A DNA stretch of 64,000 bases, from the NCBI RefSeq assembly GCF_002982315.1, contig NZ_MWZD01000015.1, forward strand, positions 63,487-127,486. The letters are read 5' to 3'. Source of the stretch: Leucobacter massiliensis (GTDB lineage: Bacteria > Actinomycetota > Actinomycetes > Actinomycetales > Microbacteriaceae). The translations under genes and the position numbers were made by a program. The notes beneath the pieces are model-generated. The model made no database searches, was not told the origin of the DNA, and saw only the letters and a program-made list of their open reading frames with translations. Shown piece by piece: positions 1-8,291 of this stretch (position 1 is the stretch's first letter; every line of letters begins with the position of its first letter).

Positions 1-94
1 TGTGCGGCGCAGATACATTAACGGGATGAAGTACAAGTGAGAAGTTTGCGGACGGGTTGACAGTCGGATTCGATCGGTTGCTTTTTTTTTTTTC
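1..94. other. Non-genomic lead-in with poly-T spacer
   Basis: This stretch is much less GC-rich than the rest of the window and ends in an uninterrupted run of about 12 T (82-93) directly before a P7 adapter sequence. Illumina flow-cell oligos carry a T10 spacer before P7, so the run and the sequence before it look like read-through beyond the library adapter. No gene should be annotated here. Confidence 0.8.
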
Positions 95-160
95 CAAGCA
101 GAAGCCGGCATACGAACCCAGCCTCGGTCTCGGGGGCTCGGAGTTGTGTAAAACCCACCC
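95..160 (+). other. Illumina P7 / Nextera Read 2 adapter remnant
   Basis: Positions 95-115 match the P7 oligo with about one mismatch (CAAGCAGAAG then CGGCATACGA). Positions 127-160 match the Nextera Read 2 transposase adapter with several errors (GTCTCG, GGGCTCGGAG, TGTGTA). Between them is an index-length spacer. This is library adapter left in the assembly, and genomic sequence starts at about 161. Confidence 0.9.
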
Positions 161-176
161 GCAGAAAGCAGCGCAG

Positions 177-957
177 ATGACCACCAGCACCCCCGACTAC
201 ACCCGCCTCTTCCAGCTCGACGGCCGAACCGTCGTCGTGGTGGGCGCGGGCGGAATCGGCCGCGAGGCGGCCCTCGCGCTCGCCGCGCACGGCGCACGCG
301 TGGTCGTGGCGGATCTGTCGCTGGAGGCTGCCGAGTCGACGGCTGCGGCGATCGCCGAGCGCGGCGGCGTGGCCGAGGCGACCGCGCTGAACGTGCTCGA
401 CGACGCCGAGGTGGAGGCGGCAGCCGAACGCTACGCGGACGCGGCGGGGCTCGTCTTCACCGCCGCGATGAACGTGCGCAAGCGCATGGAGGACTACACG
501 ATGGACGAGTACGACCGGGTGGTGAACCTCAATCTGCGCTCCTCCTTCCAGCTCATCCGCCACTTCGGGCGCGCCTTCGCCGCGAACGGCGGCGGCTCCA
601 TCGTCGGCTTCGCCTCGATCCGGGCGCAGGTCGTGGAGCCCGGCCAGGGCGTCTACGCGGCCACGAAGGCGGGCCTCGTGCAGCTCGCGAAGACGGCCGC
701 CGCCGAGTTCGGGCCGAGCGGCGTGCGTGTCAACGTGGTGGCCCCGGGGATCGTGGAGACGCCACTGACGGCGCAGATCCAGAGCGACGAGGAGTGGGGC
801 CGGGCCTACGCCACGAAGAGCGCCCTGGGTCGCTGGTCGCGCCCCGATGAGCTGGCGGGGGCCGTGGTCTACCTCGTCTCCGACGCGGCGAGCTTCGTGA
901 CCGGATCCACGCTCTTCGTCGACGGCGGCTGGACCGCCATCGACGGCCGCTTCACCC
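177..957 (+). CDS. Short-chain dehydrogenase/reductase (SDR), 3' end cut by adapter
   Basis: NAD(P)-dependent oxidoreductase of the classical SDR family; the substrate cannot be told from sequence. About 260 residues are readable. They show the Rossmann dinucleotide motif GAGGIGRE near residues 22-29, the structural Asn in VNLNLR, the catalytic Ser in GFASIR, the YAATK (YxxxK) active-site pair, and the C-terminal SxxFVTGSTLFVDGGW typical of the family. The ATG at 177 is preceded by only about 16 genomic bases, so no promoter can be judged. The last genuine codons are near 955; after that the frame runs into adapter, so the stop codon and probably a few residues are missing. Its closeness to the amidase and peptide importer may be real, but an adapter scar lies between them. 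Confidence 0.88.
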
Positions 958-1101
958 CTGTCTCTTTTACACATCCGACGCCGCCGACGATATGCAGTGG
1001 GTCGGCGTAGGGGGGCTGCGCGCTCGTTCAAAAATAAAATACAGCCTACGAACGATCAACACCGATTATCGTCGGCGGCGTAAGATGTGTATAAGAAACA
1101 C
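958..1101. other. Nextera Read 1 adapter remnants at an assembly join
   Basis: Positions 958-990 match the reverse complement of the Nextera Read 1 transposase adapter (CTGTCTCTT, then ACACATC, then GCCGACGA). About 1003-1016 resembles P5 read-through. Positions 1069-1101 carry the forward Read 1 adapter (TCGTCGGC, then AGATGTGTATAAGA). Between them is low-complexity, lower-GC filler. The distance between the flanking genes here is unknown. Confidence 0.92.
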
Positions 1102-2490
1102 CCAGTCGGGCTCGGCGGCGGGTCCGCGCACGGTCTCGAACCAGCGGGCCACGCGCAGCAGGCGGTCGTCGGAGCCGATCCGCCCGGCGATCTGCACGCC
1201 GATGGTGCGCCCGTCCGCCTGCACGCCCGCGCCCACCGACACCGCGGGCTGACCCGACATGTTGTAGGGCACCGTGAAGGAGATGTGGCCCATCGTCTGC
1301 AGCGGATCCGTGATCGGCATGGGATCCTCGGCCGCGAAGGCGGCGACGGGGGTGACCGGCGAGAGCACCAGATCGAAGGGCTCCGTCGCGGCGCGCGTGA
1401 GCTGCGCCATCCGGTCCGCGCAGCCGCGGTGGCGCACCGTCTCGGCGGCGCTGAATCCGGCGCCCGCCTGGCACCACTCCGCGATGAAGGGCAGCACGTG
1501 CGCGCGATCCGCCTCGCTCAGCTCCTCGAAGTCGGCGAAGGAGCGGCTGCGCCAGAAGTTGACGAGCCCGTCGAGCACCTCGGCCGGCACGAAGGGACCG
1601 ATCGGCTCCACCACGGCGCCCGCCGCCTCAAACAGCGCGGCGGCGCGCTCCACCGCGCGGCGGGTCTCCGCCTCCACCGGCAGCCCCGATCCGGCGTCGA
1701 GCTGCAGCGCGACCCGCATCCCCTGCGGCGCGAGCGGCTCCGTCGACCACTCCATCGGCGGGTAGGGGCGCGTCAGATAGTCGCGCGGATCGGGGCGCGC
1801 CACGATCGACATCAGCCGGATCGCGTCGGCTACGGTGCGGGTGAGGGGACCCGCGGCGCGGCCGGTGTAGGGCACGTCGAGCGGGATCAGGCCCTCGCTC
1901 GGCTTGAGCGCCGCGAGCCCCTGCCAGGAGCCGGGGAGGCGGATCGAGCCGCCGATGTCGGTGCCCAGGTGCAGGGGCCCGTAGCCCGCGGCGGCGGCCG
2001 TGCCCGCGCCCGCGCTCGAACCGCCAGCCGTGTGCGCCGGGTTGAGGGCGCCGCGCGTGATCCCGTGCAGGCTGGAGACGCCGGAGGAGAGCATCCCCCA
2101 GTCGGGCATGGTGGTCGAGCCGACGATCACGGCGCCCGCTTCGAGCAGCCGCTCGGTGGCGGGCGCGTTCGCGGAGGCGATGGGCGGGTTCGGGATCGCG
2201 GTGCCCGAGGGCTTCGGCTTCCCGGCGCGCGCGATGTTCTCCTTCACCGTCGCGGGCACCCCGTCGAAGGGGCTCAGCTGGCGGCCCTCCCGCCAGCGCT
2301 CGGTCGATTCGGCCGCGTCGGCGCGCACCTCGGCGGCGTCGAACAGGTACAGCGCGTTGAGCTCCGGCTCCCGCGCCTCCACGCGCGCGATCACCGCCTC
2401 CGCGACCTCGCTGGGGGTGAGCCGGCCGTCGGCGTAGGCCGCCGCGAGCTCTCCGGCGTCGGCCGCGATGATCTGCTGCTGCTCGGTCAC
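1102..2490 (-). CDS. Amidase signature family enzyme, C-terminus cut by adapter
   Basis: Hydrolyses an amide bond; the family includes GatA, fatty-acid amidases and aryl-acylamidases, and the substrate is not determined. All three catalytic elements are visible: the Lys in TVKENIA, the cis-Ser in GGSSAGAGTA, and the nucleophile Ser in GTDIGGSIRLPG. The 463 readable codons end at PAAEPDW, where adapter sequence replaces the last residues and the stop. Start is GTG at 2490: AGGAG lies 7 nt upstream, and the GTGA overlaps the stop of the preceding ATPase gene by 4 bp, indicating translational coupling. Position at the end of a peptide-type ABC importer operon suggests it processes the imported amide or peptide-like compound. 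Confidence 0.88.
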
Positions 2491-4388
2491 GGGGTGCTCC
2501 TTCCGGCGAGCTCCTGCCGCAGGGTGAGGGAGGAGTCGATGAGGCGGCGCGTGTAGGGGTGCGCCGGATTCTGGTAGACGCGTTCGGTGTCGCCGGCCTC
2601 GACGATCTCGCCCGACTGCATGACCACCACCGAGTCGCACAGGTGCCGCACCACGCCGAGGTCGTGCGAGACGAACACGAGCGTCAGGCCGTACTCGTCG
2701 ACGAGATCGGCGAGCAGATTGAGCACCTGCGCGCGCACCGACACGTCCAGCGCGCTCACCGGCTCGTCGGCGACCACCACCTTCGGGCGGCAGATGAGCG
2801 CCCGCGCGATCGAGATGCGCTGGCGCTGCCCGCCCGAGAACTGGTGCGGGTAGCGCGCGGCCGACTCTGCAGGCAGGCCCACGGCCTCCAGCATCTCGGC
2901 CACCAGGCGCGAGCGCTCTGCGGCGCTCTCGTTGCGGCCGCGCACCAGCAGCGGCTCCGAGATGACCTGCTCCACGGTCATGCGCGGGTCGAGGGAGCCC
3001 ATCGGATCCTGGAACACGATCTGCAGGTTCTGCCGCAGCTCGCGCAGCTGCGACTCGCGGGCGCCAGCGACCTCGTTCCCGGCGACGACCGCGCTGCCCG
3101 AGGTGGGCTGGTCGAGGCCGGCGAGGATGCGCAGCAGCGTCGACTTGCCGGAGCCGGACTCGCCGACCACGCCGAGGCGCCCGCCCTCGGGCACCTCGAA
3201 GGAGATGCCCTTCAGCGCCTGCACCTGCGGGGCGGGCTTGAGCAGGCTGGTGCGGCCGCGCGAGTAGGTGCGGACGAGCTCGGAGACGCGGATCACGGGG
3301 GCGGATCCCGATCCGGATCCCGATCCCGGCACGGATCCCGGCTTGGATCCCGGCTCGGATCCCGATCCCGGCACGGATCCCGGTCCCGATCCTGCGCCGG
3401 ATCCCGGCCCGGATTCCGGCCCGGCGGCGCGCCGCTCCGCAGCTCCGCCGTCCTGCTGCTCGGCGTGGCCCGTGCCCGGCGGCACGTACGCGGCCGCGCT
3501 CGCAACCGTGAACAGCCGGCCGTTCGCGTCGGTGGCCTCCAGATCGGAGGCGGCGAGCAGCCCGCGCGTGTAGGGGTGCCGTGGGTGCGTGAACACCTGC
3601 TCCGTCGGTCCCTCCTCGACGATCTCGCCGCGGTTCATCACGAGCACGCGCGTGCACATGTTCGCCACGACGGCGAGGTCGTGGGTGATGAACAGCAGAC
3701 CGGTGCCGCGCTCGCGCACGAGCTCGAGGATGAGGTCGAGCACCTGCCGCTGCACGGTGACGTCGAGCGCCGTGGTCGGCTCGTCGCAGAGCAGCAGGCT
3801 CGGGTCGTTGGCGAGCGCCATCGCGAGCATGACGCGCTGCCGCTGACCGCCCGAGAGCTGGTGCGGGTAGGCGCGCGCCGCCTCCGCGGGGTTCGGCAGC
3901 TGCACGGCGTCGAGCATCTCCACCGCGCGCCGGCGTGCCGCCGCGCGGTTCGGCACGGTGCGGTGCTGCAGCATGATCTCGGCCACCTGATCGCCCGCCC
4001 GCATGAGCGGGTTGAGCGCGCTCAGCGGCTCCTGGAACACCATCGCCGCGTCCTTGCCGCGCACCCGCATGAGCTCCCGCTCCGAGGCTTCGAGCAGATT
4101 CGGCCCGGTCTCGCCGAGCCGCACCGAGCCGGTGGCCGTGACGCCCTCGGGCAGCAGCCCGAGCAGTGCCGTCGCGGTCATCGACTTGCCGGAGCCCGAC
4201 TCGCCGATCAGGCCGATGCGCTCGCCCCGGCGCATGTGCAGGGAGAGGTCGTGCACGAGGGGCTTGTCACCGGCGGTGACGCGCAGGTGATCGACGGCGA
4301 GGAGCAGCTCGCCGTGCTCCGGGCCCGTGCCACGGGCGGCGGGGGTGGCGGTGTGCGGCGCCGCGGCGCCGCTCGGGGTGGCGTTCAT
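2487..4388 (-). CDS. Fused double ATPase of an oligopeptide-type ABC importer (DppD-DppF-like)
   Basis: Energises import of oligopeptides or similar solutes from the inner face of the membrane. The 633-residue protein is a fusion of two nucleotide-binding domains normally encoded separately. Each has a Walker A GESGSGKS, a signature (LSGGQRQR and FSGGQRQR), Walker B (LLLCDEP, VVVADEP) and switch His. The halves are joined at roughly residues 315-365 by a Gly/Ser/Pro repeat linker encoded by GGATCC-type repeats. ATG at 4388 overlaps the stop of the permease gene upstream (ATGA), and its own stop overlaps the amidase start. The linker is unusually long and repetitive compared with related fusions; the rest is ordinary. 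Confidence 0.93.
   Translation of the reverse strand: MNATPSGAAAPHTATPAARGTGPEHGELLLAVDHLRVTAGDKPLVHDLSLHMRRGERIGLIGESGSGKSMTATALLGLLPEGVTATGSVRLGETGPNLLEASERELMRVRGKDAAMVFQEPLSALNPLMRAGDQVAEIMLQHRTVPNRAAARRRAVEMLDAVQLPNPAEAARAYPHQLSGGQRQRVMLAMALANDPSLLLCDEPTTALDVTVQRQVLDLILELVRERGTGLLFITHDLAVVANMCTRVLVMNRGEIVEEGPTEQVFTHPRHPYTRGLLAASDLEATDANGRLFTVASAAAYVPPGTGHAEQQDGGAAERRAAGPESGPGSGAGSGPGSVPGSGSEPGSKPGSVPGSGSGSGSAPVIRVSELVRTYSRGRTSLLKPAPQVQALKGISFEVPEGGRLGVVGESGSGKSTLLRILAGLDQPTSGSAVVAGNEVAGARESQLRELRQNLQIVFQDPMGSLDPRMTVEQVISEPLLVRGRNESAAERSRLVAEMLEAVGLPAESAARYPHQFSGGQRQRISIARALICRPKVVVADEPVSALDVSVRAQVLNLLADLVDEYGLTLVFVSHDLGVVRHLCDSVVVMQSGEIVEAGDTERVYQNPAHPYTRRLIDSSLTLRQELAGRSTP
3298..3425. 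repeat. GGATCCCG short-repeat tract inside the ATPase fusion gene
   Basis: At least ten near-copies of GGATCCCG or GATCCCGG follow one another with 0-6 nt between them. Read on the minus strand in frame they give GSG, PGS and GSEPGS blocks linking the two ATPase domains. The same motif recurs between genes at about 21170, 37675 and 49910 and in the fmdB-like gene. Confidence 0.85.
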
Positions 4389-5293
4389 GCGCGGCCTCCG
4401 CTGAGCTTGGGGTCGAACCGGTCTCGCAGCCCGTCACCGAGCAGGTTGAAGCCCATCACGGCGATCGCGATGGCCGCACCCGGGAAGATCGCGAGCGTGG
4501 GGTGGGTGCCGAGGAACTGCTGCGACTCCTGCAGCATGCGCCCCCACGAGGGCGTCGGCGGCGGCGTGCCGAGGCCGAGGAAGCTGAGCGCCGCCTCCGC
4601 GAGCACGGCGAGCGCGAACGCCACCGAGCACTGCACGACCACGATGCCGATGATGTTCGGCAGCACGTGCCGCAGTGCGATGCGGAAGCGCGACTGGCTG
4701 GCGGCCCGGGCAGCCAGCACGTACTCGGTGTTCATGACCTGGCGGGTGCCCGAGCGGGCCACGCGCGCGAAGCCCGGGATCGTGGAGATCCCGATCGCGA
4801 TCATCGCGGAGACCGTGGAGGGGCCGAACACCGCGCCGAACATGATCGCGAGCAGCAGCGCGGGGAAGGCGAGCGCGATGTCCGAGGTGCGCATGATGAG
4901 CTCCTCGATCCACCCGCCGCGAATGCCCGCGATGATGCCGAGCGGCGTGCCCAGGAGCAGCGCGATGCCCACCGAGATGAGCCCGACGAACAGCGTGATG
5001 CGCGCGCCGACGAGCATCCCCGAGAACAGGTCCCGGCCGTACTTGTCGGTGCCGAAGAGGTGCGCCGCGCTGGGGCCCTGAAGCCGGTCCGCCGGCACGG
5101 CCTGCACGGGGTCGTAGGGCGTCCACACGAGCGAGAGGGCGGCGGTGACGACGACGATGCCGACGAGCACCAGGCCGGCGATGAGCGTCGGCGAGAGGCG
5201 GCGGCCGCCGCGACGGCGCGGTGCTGCGGGCGCCGAGACGGCCTGCGTGCGCGGCGCCTGGCTCGCGGGGACGGGGTTCTGCGTGGTGTCCAT
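4385..5293 (-). CDS. ABC importer permease, DppC/OppC type
   Basis: Second membrane subunit of the peptide-type importer. It has 302 residues. The N-terminus is a 35-residue cytoplasmic Ala/Pro/Arg-rich stretch, followed by a membrane segment (LIAGLVLVGIVVVTAALSLV), the family motif LFGTDKYGRDLFSGMLVGAR, and five further membrane segments with the EAA loop (EYVLAARAASQSRFRIALRHVLPN). ATG at 5293 lies only 1 nt after the stop of the DppB-like gene, and the TGA overlaps the ATPase start, so translation of the operon is coupled. No anomaly seen. Confidence 0.92.
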   Translation of the reverse strand: MDTTQNPVPASQAPRTQAVSAPAAPRRRGGRRLSPTLIAGLVLVGIVVVTAALSLVWTPYDPVQAVPADRLQGPSAAHLFGTDKYGRDLFSGMLVGARITLFVGLISVGIALLLGTPLGIIAGIRGGWIEELIMRTSDIALAFPALLLAIMFGAVFGPSTVSAMIAIGISTIPGFARVARSGTRQVMNTEYVLAARAASQSRFRIALRHVLPNIIGIVVVQCSVAFALAVLAEAALSFLGLGTPPPTPSWGRMLQESQQFLGTHPTLAIFPGAAIAIAVMGFNLLGDGLRDRFDPKLSGGRA

Positions 5294-5294
5294 G

Positions 5295-6242
5295 TCAGGC
5301 GCTCTTTCGCATACGCGGGTCGACGATCGTGTAGACGATGTCGATGAGGAGGTTCATGAGCAGCGTGATGGCGACCAGCACCATCACGAGCGACTGCACC
5401 GTGAGCAGGTCGCGGTTGCCGACGGCGTCGAGCAGCATCGAGCCGAGGCCCGGGATCACGAACACCCGCTCGATCACGACCGCGCCGATGATGAGCGCCG
5501 CGATCTGCACGCCGGTGACGGTGATGACGGGGATCGCGGCGTTGCGCATCCCGTGCTTGAGCAGCGCGCCCGTCTTGCTGAGTCCCTTCGCGCGGGCGGT
5601 GCGCAGGTAGTCCTCGCTCATGATCTCGAGGACCGCGCTGCGCACGTAGCGGGTGAGGATCGCGCCCTGCACCGAGGCGAGCGCGAGCACGGGGAGGACG
5701 AGGCGGCGCAGGAAGTCGCCGAAGTCCTGCCCGGGCGGCGTCCACCCGCCCGCTGGCAGCCAGCCGAGCTGGATGGAGAAGATCATGACGAGGAGGATGC
5801 CGGCGAGGAAGCCGGGGATGGCGACGCCGAACTGGGAGGCGGCTCCGATGGCGACGCCGGAGAAGTTGCGGTGGCGCACGGCCGCGATGGTGCCGAGCGG
5901 GATCGCGGCGAGCAGGGCGACCGCCATCGCCGTGAGCACGAGGATGAGGCTGACCTGGAGCCGGTCGATGACGAGCGGGCTGATGTCCTGCCGCGTGACG
6001 TAGGAGATCCCGAAGTCACCGCGCAGCAGGCCGCCGACCCAGTCGAAGTACTGCACGGCGAGCGGCCGGTCGGTGCCGAACTGGGCGCGCACCTGCTCGA
6101 GCAGCTCGGGGCTCGCGTTGACGCCCAGGGCGACCTGCGCCGGATCGCCGGGGATCAGGCGCATGAACAGGAAGACGACGACGGTCGCCACGAGGAAGGT
6201 GACCGCGAATCGCGCGAGATTCACGAGGAGTCGGAGTGCCAT
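5295..6242 (-). CDS. ABC importer permease, DppB/OppB type
   Basis: First membrane subunit of the importer, 315 residues. The typical N-terminal segment (LLVNLARFAVTFLVATVVVFLF) is followed by the periplasmic region with LIPGDPA and the EAA-type cytoplasmic loop (SEDYLRTARAKGLSKTGALLKHGMRN). I start it at ATG 6242, with AGGAG 5 nt upstream; this gives the usual family length. The reading frame stays open further upstream, but that part is an inverted duplicate of the gene start plus adapter, not real coding sequence. In the genome it should follow the binding-protein gene at 6505-8016 directly; the spacer is corrupted by adapter. Confidence 0.9.
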   Translation of the reverse strand: MALRLLVNLARFAVTFLVATVVVFLFMRLIPGDPAQVALGVNASPELLEQVRAQFGTDRPLAVQYFDWVGGLLRGDFGISYVTRQDISPLVIDRLQVSLILVLTAMAVALLAAIPLGTIAAVRHRNFSGVAIGAASQFGVAIPGFLAGILLVMIFSIQLGWLPAGGWTPPGQDFGDFLRRLVLPVLALASVQGAILTRYVRSAVLEIMSEDYLRTARAKGLSKTGALLKHGMRNAAIPVITVTGVQIAALIIGAVVIERVFVIPGLGSMLLDAVGNRDLLTVQSLVMVLVAITLLMNLLIDIVYTIVDPRMRKSA

Positions 6243-6303
6243 GGGGCTCCTAGCTGCTGGCCGGTCCCGGGGGAACGGCCAGCAGCTAGGAGCCCCATGG
6301 CAC
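6236..6303. repeat. Perfect 28-bp inverted repeat, probable fold-back artefact
   Basis: Arms 6236-6263 and 6276-6303 are exact reverse complements around a 12-nt loop. The left arm is the genuine start and ribosome-binding site of the DppB-like gene. The right arm copies it in inverted orientation and runs straight into low-GC junk and adapter. An identical-length perfect repeat lies beside the adapter scar at 42748-42857, which favours a library artefact over a native structure. Confidence 0.75.
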
Positions 6304-6437
6304 GTGATCGACGTAGATACGGAGTAAGTAAATGACGAAGGATAAGAACTTATGTGTTTTTTTTTTGAAGAAGCAGGGCCCCCCAGGAGCTCCACCCCTG
6401 CATGTCGTCGGCAGGGTCAGATGGGGAAAAGGGCCGG
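6304..6437. other. Junk, poly-T and Nextera Read 1 adapter remnant
   Basis: Low-GC filler (6304-6354) leads into a T run (about 6357-6366) and a degraded P7-like stretch. Positions 6405-6437 then match the Nextera Read 1 transposase adapter (TCGTCGGCAGGGTCAGATG) with about five errors. The true spacer between the binding-protein gene and the DppB-like gene is missing. Confidence 0.88.
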
Positions 6438-6467
6438 GGGCCGGGCGGGCGGTGCGGAACCGAGTGC

Positions 6468-6495
6468 GGGGCGGGGCGCCGAGACGCCCCGCCCC
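6468..6495 (-). terminator. GC-rich hairpin after the binding-protein gene
   Basis: Perfect 11-bp stem GGGGCGGGGCG / CGCCCCGCCCC with a 6-nt loop, starting 9 nt after the stop of the binding-protein gene. There is no U-tract. It may act as a partial terminator or mRNA stabiliser that raises the amount of binding protein relative to the permeases. Confidence 0.6.
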
Positions 6496-6504
6496 ACCCC
6501 GAAT

Positions 6505-8016
6505 CTACTGCCAGCTCAGATCGGTGAGGTCGATCGCCTCGACGATCGCGTTCTCGGGCAGGCCCTGCAGACCGGTCTTGCTGATGACGATGTTGGGGAA
6601 GAGGAACAGCACCCCGCTGGCGGCGTCGTCGACGATCTGGCGCTGGATCTTCTCCATGCCCGCGAGGTAGCCCGCCTCGTCGGCGGCGTCGGCCTCGGCG
6701 GCGATCGGCGCGATCTTCGAGTTGTCGTAGCCGATGTAGTAGTCGGGGTTGTTGAAGACCGTGAGCGCGTCGCGGGCCTCGACCGCGAGCACGGTGGTCA
6801 TCTGGTAGTCGTGGTTCGTGAACACCTCGTCGAGCCACACGGCGGGGAACTCGGAGGACTCGATGGTCGCGTTGATGCCGACCTCGGCGAGCTGCGAGAC
6901 GACGATCTCGGAGACGGCCTGCGCGTAGGGGCGCGTGGGCACCGTGAAGGTGATGTCGAGGTTCTCGGCGCCGGCCTCCTTGAGCAGCTCGCGCGACTTG
7001 TCGGGGTCGTAGGCGTAGGTGTCGTTGAGGTCGACGTAGTAGGGCTCGAGCGGCGTGACGTAGGTGGCGGTCAGCGAGCCGTAGCCGTTCCACGCGGTGT
7101 CGATGATGGCCTGGCGGTCGAGGGCGTGGAGCACGGCCTGGCGCACCCGCACGTCGTCGAAGGGGGCGACGCGGTTGTTGAGCGACAGCGAGACCTCGCC
7201 GCTGGAGGTGCCGGAGACGACGGAGAAGGCGGGATCCTCCTCGAAGGTGCTCACCAGCTCGGGGGCCTGCAGGTTCACGATGGCGTCGACGTCGCCGGTG
7301 CGCAGTGCGTTGGTGGTGGCGGTGGCGTCGGCGAAGTACTGCAGGGTGACCTGCTCGACGCCGGGCTTGTCGCCCCAGTAGTCGTCGCGGGTGTCGAGCA
7401 CGAGGCTCTGGCCCTGGGTCCACGCGGAGACCTCGTAGGGGCCGGTCCCGACGGGGGTGTTGGCGAGGTCGTCGACCCCGGTGGGGGTGAAGATGGCGCC
7501 GACGGGGGTGGCGATGTCGAAGAGCCAGGCGTTCGAGGGGCGGCTCAGATGCACGGCGACCTCGGTGTCCGAGACGACCTCGACCTCGTCGACGACGTCC
7601 ATCTTGCCGGCGAGCGTGGTGGTCCAGTCGCTCTTGACGCGGTCGAAGCTGAACTTCACGTCCTCGGCGGTGAAGGGCTCGCCGTTCGAGAAGGTCACGC
7701 CCTCGTTGAGGGTGAAGGTGTAGGTCTTGCGGTCGTCGCTGAGGCTCCAGTCCTTGGCGAGCAGCGGGACGATCTCGCCCTCCTGGTTCACCTCGACGAG
7801 GCCCTCGTAGACGTTCGACATGAGCGCCTGCGGGATCGCGGCGCCCGCGGTGGTGGTGAAGTCGAGGTTCACGGGGGCTGCCGTGAGCGCGATCTTCGCG
7901 GTGGTGGGGGTGGCTCCGCCGTCGGAGGCTCCGCCGCCGGAGCCGGCGGAGCAGCCCGTGAAGGCGAGGGCGGCGGCGAGCGCCGCGGAGAGGATGAGGG
8001 GGGTCTTGCGTCGCAT
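6505..8016 (-). CDS. Peptide-type ABC substrate-binding lipoprotein (SBP_bac_5)
   Basis: Extracytoplasmic solute-binding protein of the oligopeptide/nickel class, 503 residues. The N-terminus is a lipoprotein signal: MRRK, a hydrophobic stretch, then AFTGC with the lipid-attachment Cys at about residue 22. The family pattern follows: an N-terminal segment with ALMSNVYEGLVEV, the region around YTFTLNEGVTFSNGEPFTAEDV (the SBP_5 signature), and a C-terminal TDLSWQ. Two ATGs stand in tandem at 8019 and 8016; AGGAAG is 5 nt before the second, so I use 8016. It heads the importer operon and is read from a strong promoter at 8177-8205 divergent from the GntR regulator. The ligand is unknown. Confidence 0.93.
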   Translation of the reverse strand: MRRKTPLILSAALAAALAFTGCSAGSGGGASDGGATPTTAKIALTAAPVNLDFTTTAGAAIPQALMSNVYEGLVEVNQEGEIVPLLAKDWSLSDDRKTYTFTLNEGVTFSNGEPFTAEDVKFSFDRVKSDWTTTLAGKMDVVDEVEVVSDTEVAVHLSRPSNAWLFDIATPVGAIFTPTGVDDLANTPVGTGPYEVSAWTQGQSLVLDTRDDYWGDKPGVEQVTLQYFADATATTNALRTGDVDAIVNLQAPELVSTFEEDPAFSVVSGTSSGEVSLSLNNRVAPFDDVRVRQAVLHALDRQAIIDTAWNGYGSLTATYVTPLEPYYVDLNDTYAYDPDKSRELLKEAGAENLDITFTVPTRPYAQAVSEIVVSQLAEVGINATIESSEFPAVWLDEVFTNHDYQMTTVLAVEARDALTVFNNPDYYIGYDNSKIAPIAAEADAADEAGYLAGMEKIQRQIVDDAASGVLFLFPNIVISKTGLQGLPENAIVEAIDLTDLSWQ

Positions 8017-8176
8017 CATTGCTTCCTGTCGCAGTGGCCGAGGGCTCGGCTCGTGGGCGTCGTGGCGCTGCGGGGCGTGGGTCGTGCCCCCGGCCGGGGT
8101 CTCGGCGAGGCGAGGGCCGGCGAACGGGATCGCCGTCGCTGGGGTGCTCGTCCCTCTTCCCTGAGAACCTTGGATT

Positions 8177-8205
8177 AGGATAGATGGTAAGGCCACTGGG
8201 TGCAA
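8177..8205 (-). promoter_or_regulatory. Sigma70-type promoter with FadR-like operator for the importer operon
   Basis: Read on the minus strand: TTGCAC (-35, 8205-8200), a 17-nt spacer, then TATCCT (-10, 8182-8177). Inside the spacer, 8185-8195 is the near-palindrome TGGTAAGGCCA, which fits five of the six fixed positions of the FadR-subfamily operator TNGTNNNACNA. A repressor bound there would block RNA polymerase. The adjacent divergent gene encodes a FadR-type GntR protein. Confidence 0.7.
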
Positions 8206-8291
8206 GCGTCGCCCGGAGCCGCCGACTCGCCCCGGCCCCATAGACTGAGGGCGCCTCTGTCCGCCGTCGCGCACCCGAAGGAGATTCAGCG

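Noticed and set aside
958..1101. Tn5-like mosaic ends suggesting a transposon
   Set aside because: The mosaic-end sequence is continuous with Illumina Read 1 adapter bases and no transposase is present, so it is library adapter.
3293..3573. Repeat tracts as a CRISPR array
   Set aside because: Units are 8-12 bp without unique spacers, lie in frame inside a gene, and no cas genes are near.
2559..5081. Long plus-strand open frame opposite the ABC ATPase
   Set aside because: His/Arg/Leu-rich shadow of the minus-strand gene, caused by high GC; no motifs or start signals. The same applies to the other long antisense frames in the window.
6236..6303. Strong hairpin as a native regulatory element of the DppB-like gene
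   Set aside because: One arm copies the gene start and leads directly into adapter and junk; the same 28-bp arrangement recurs at the other adapter scar.
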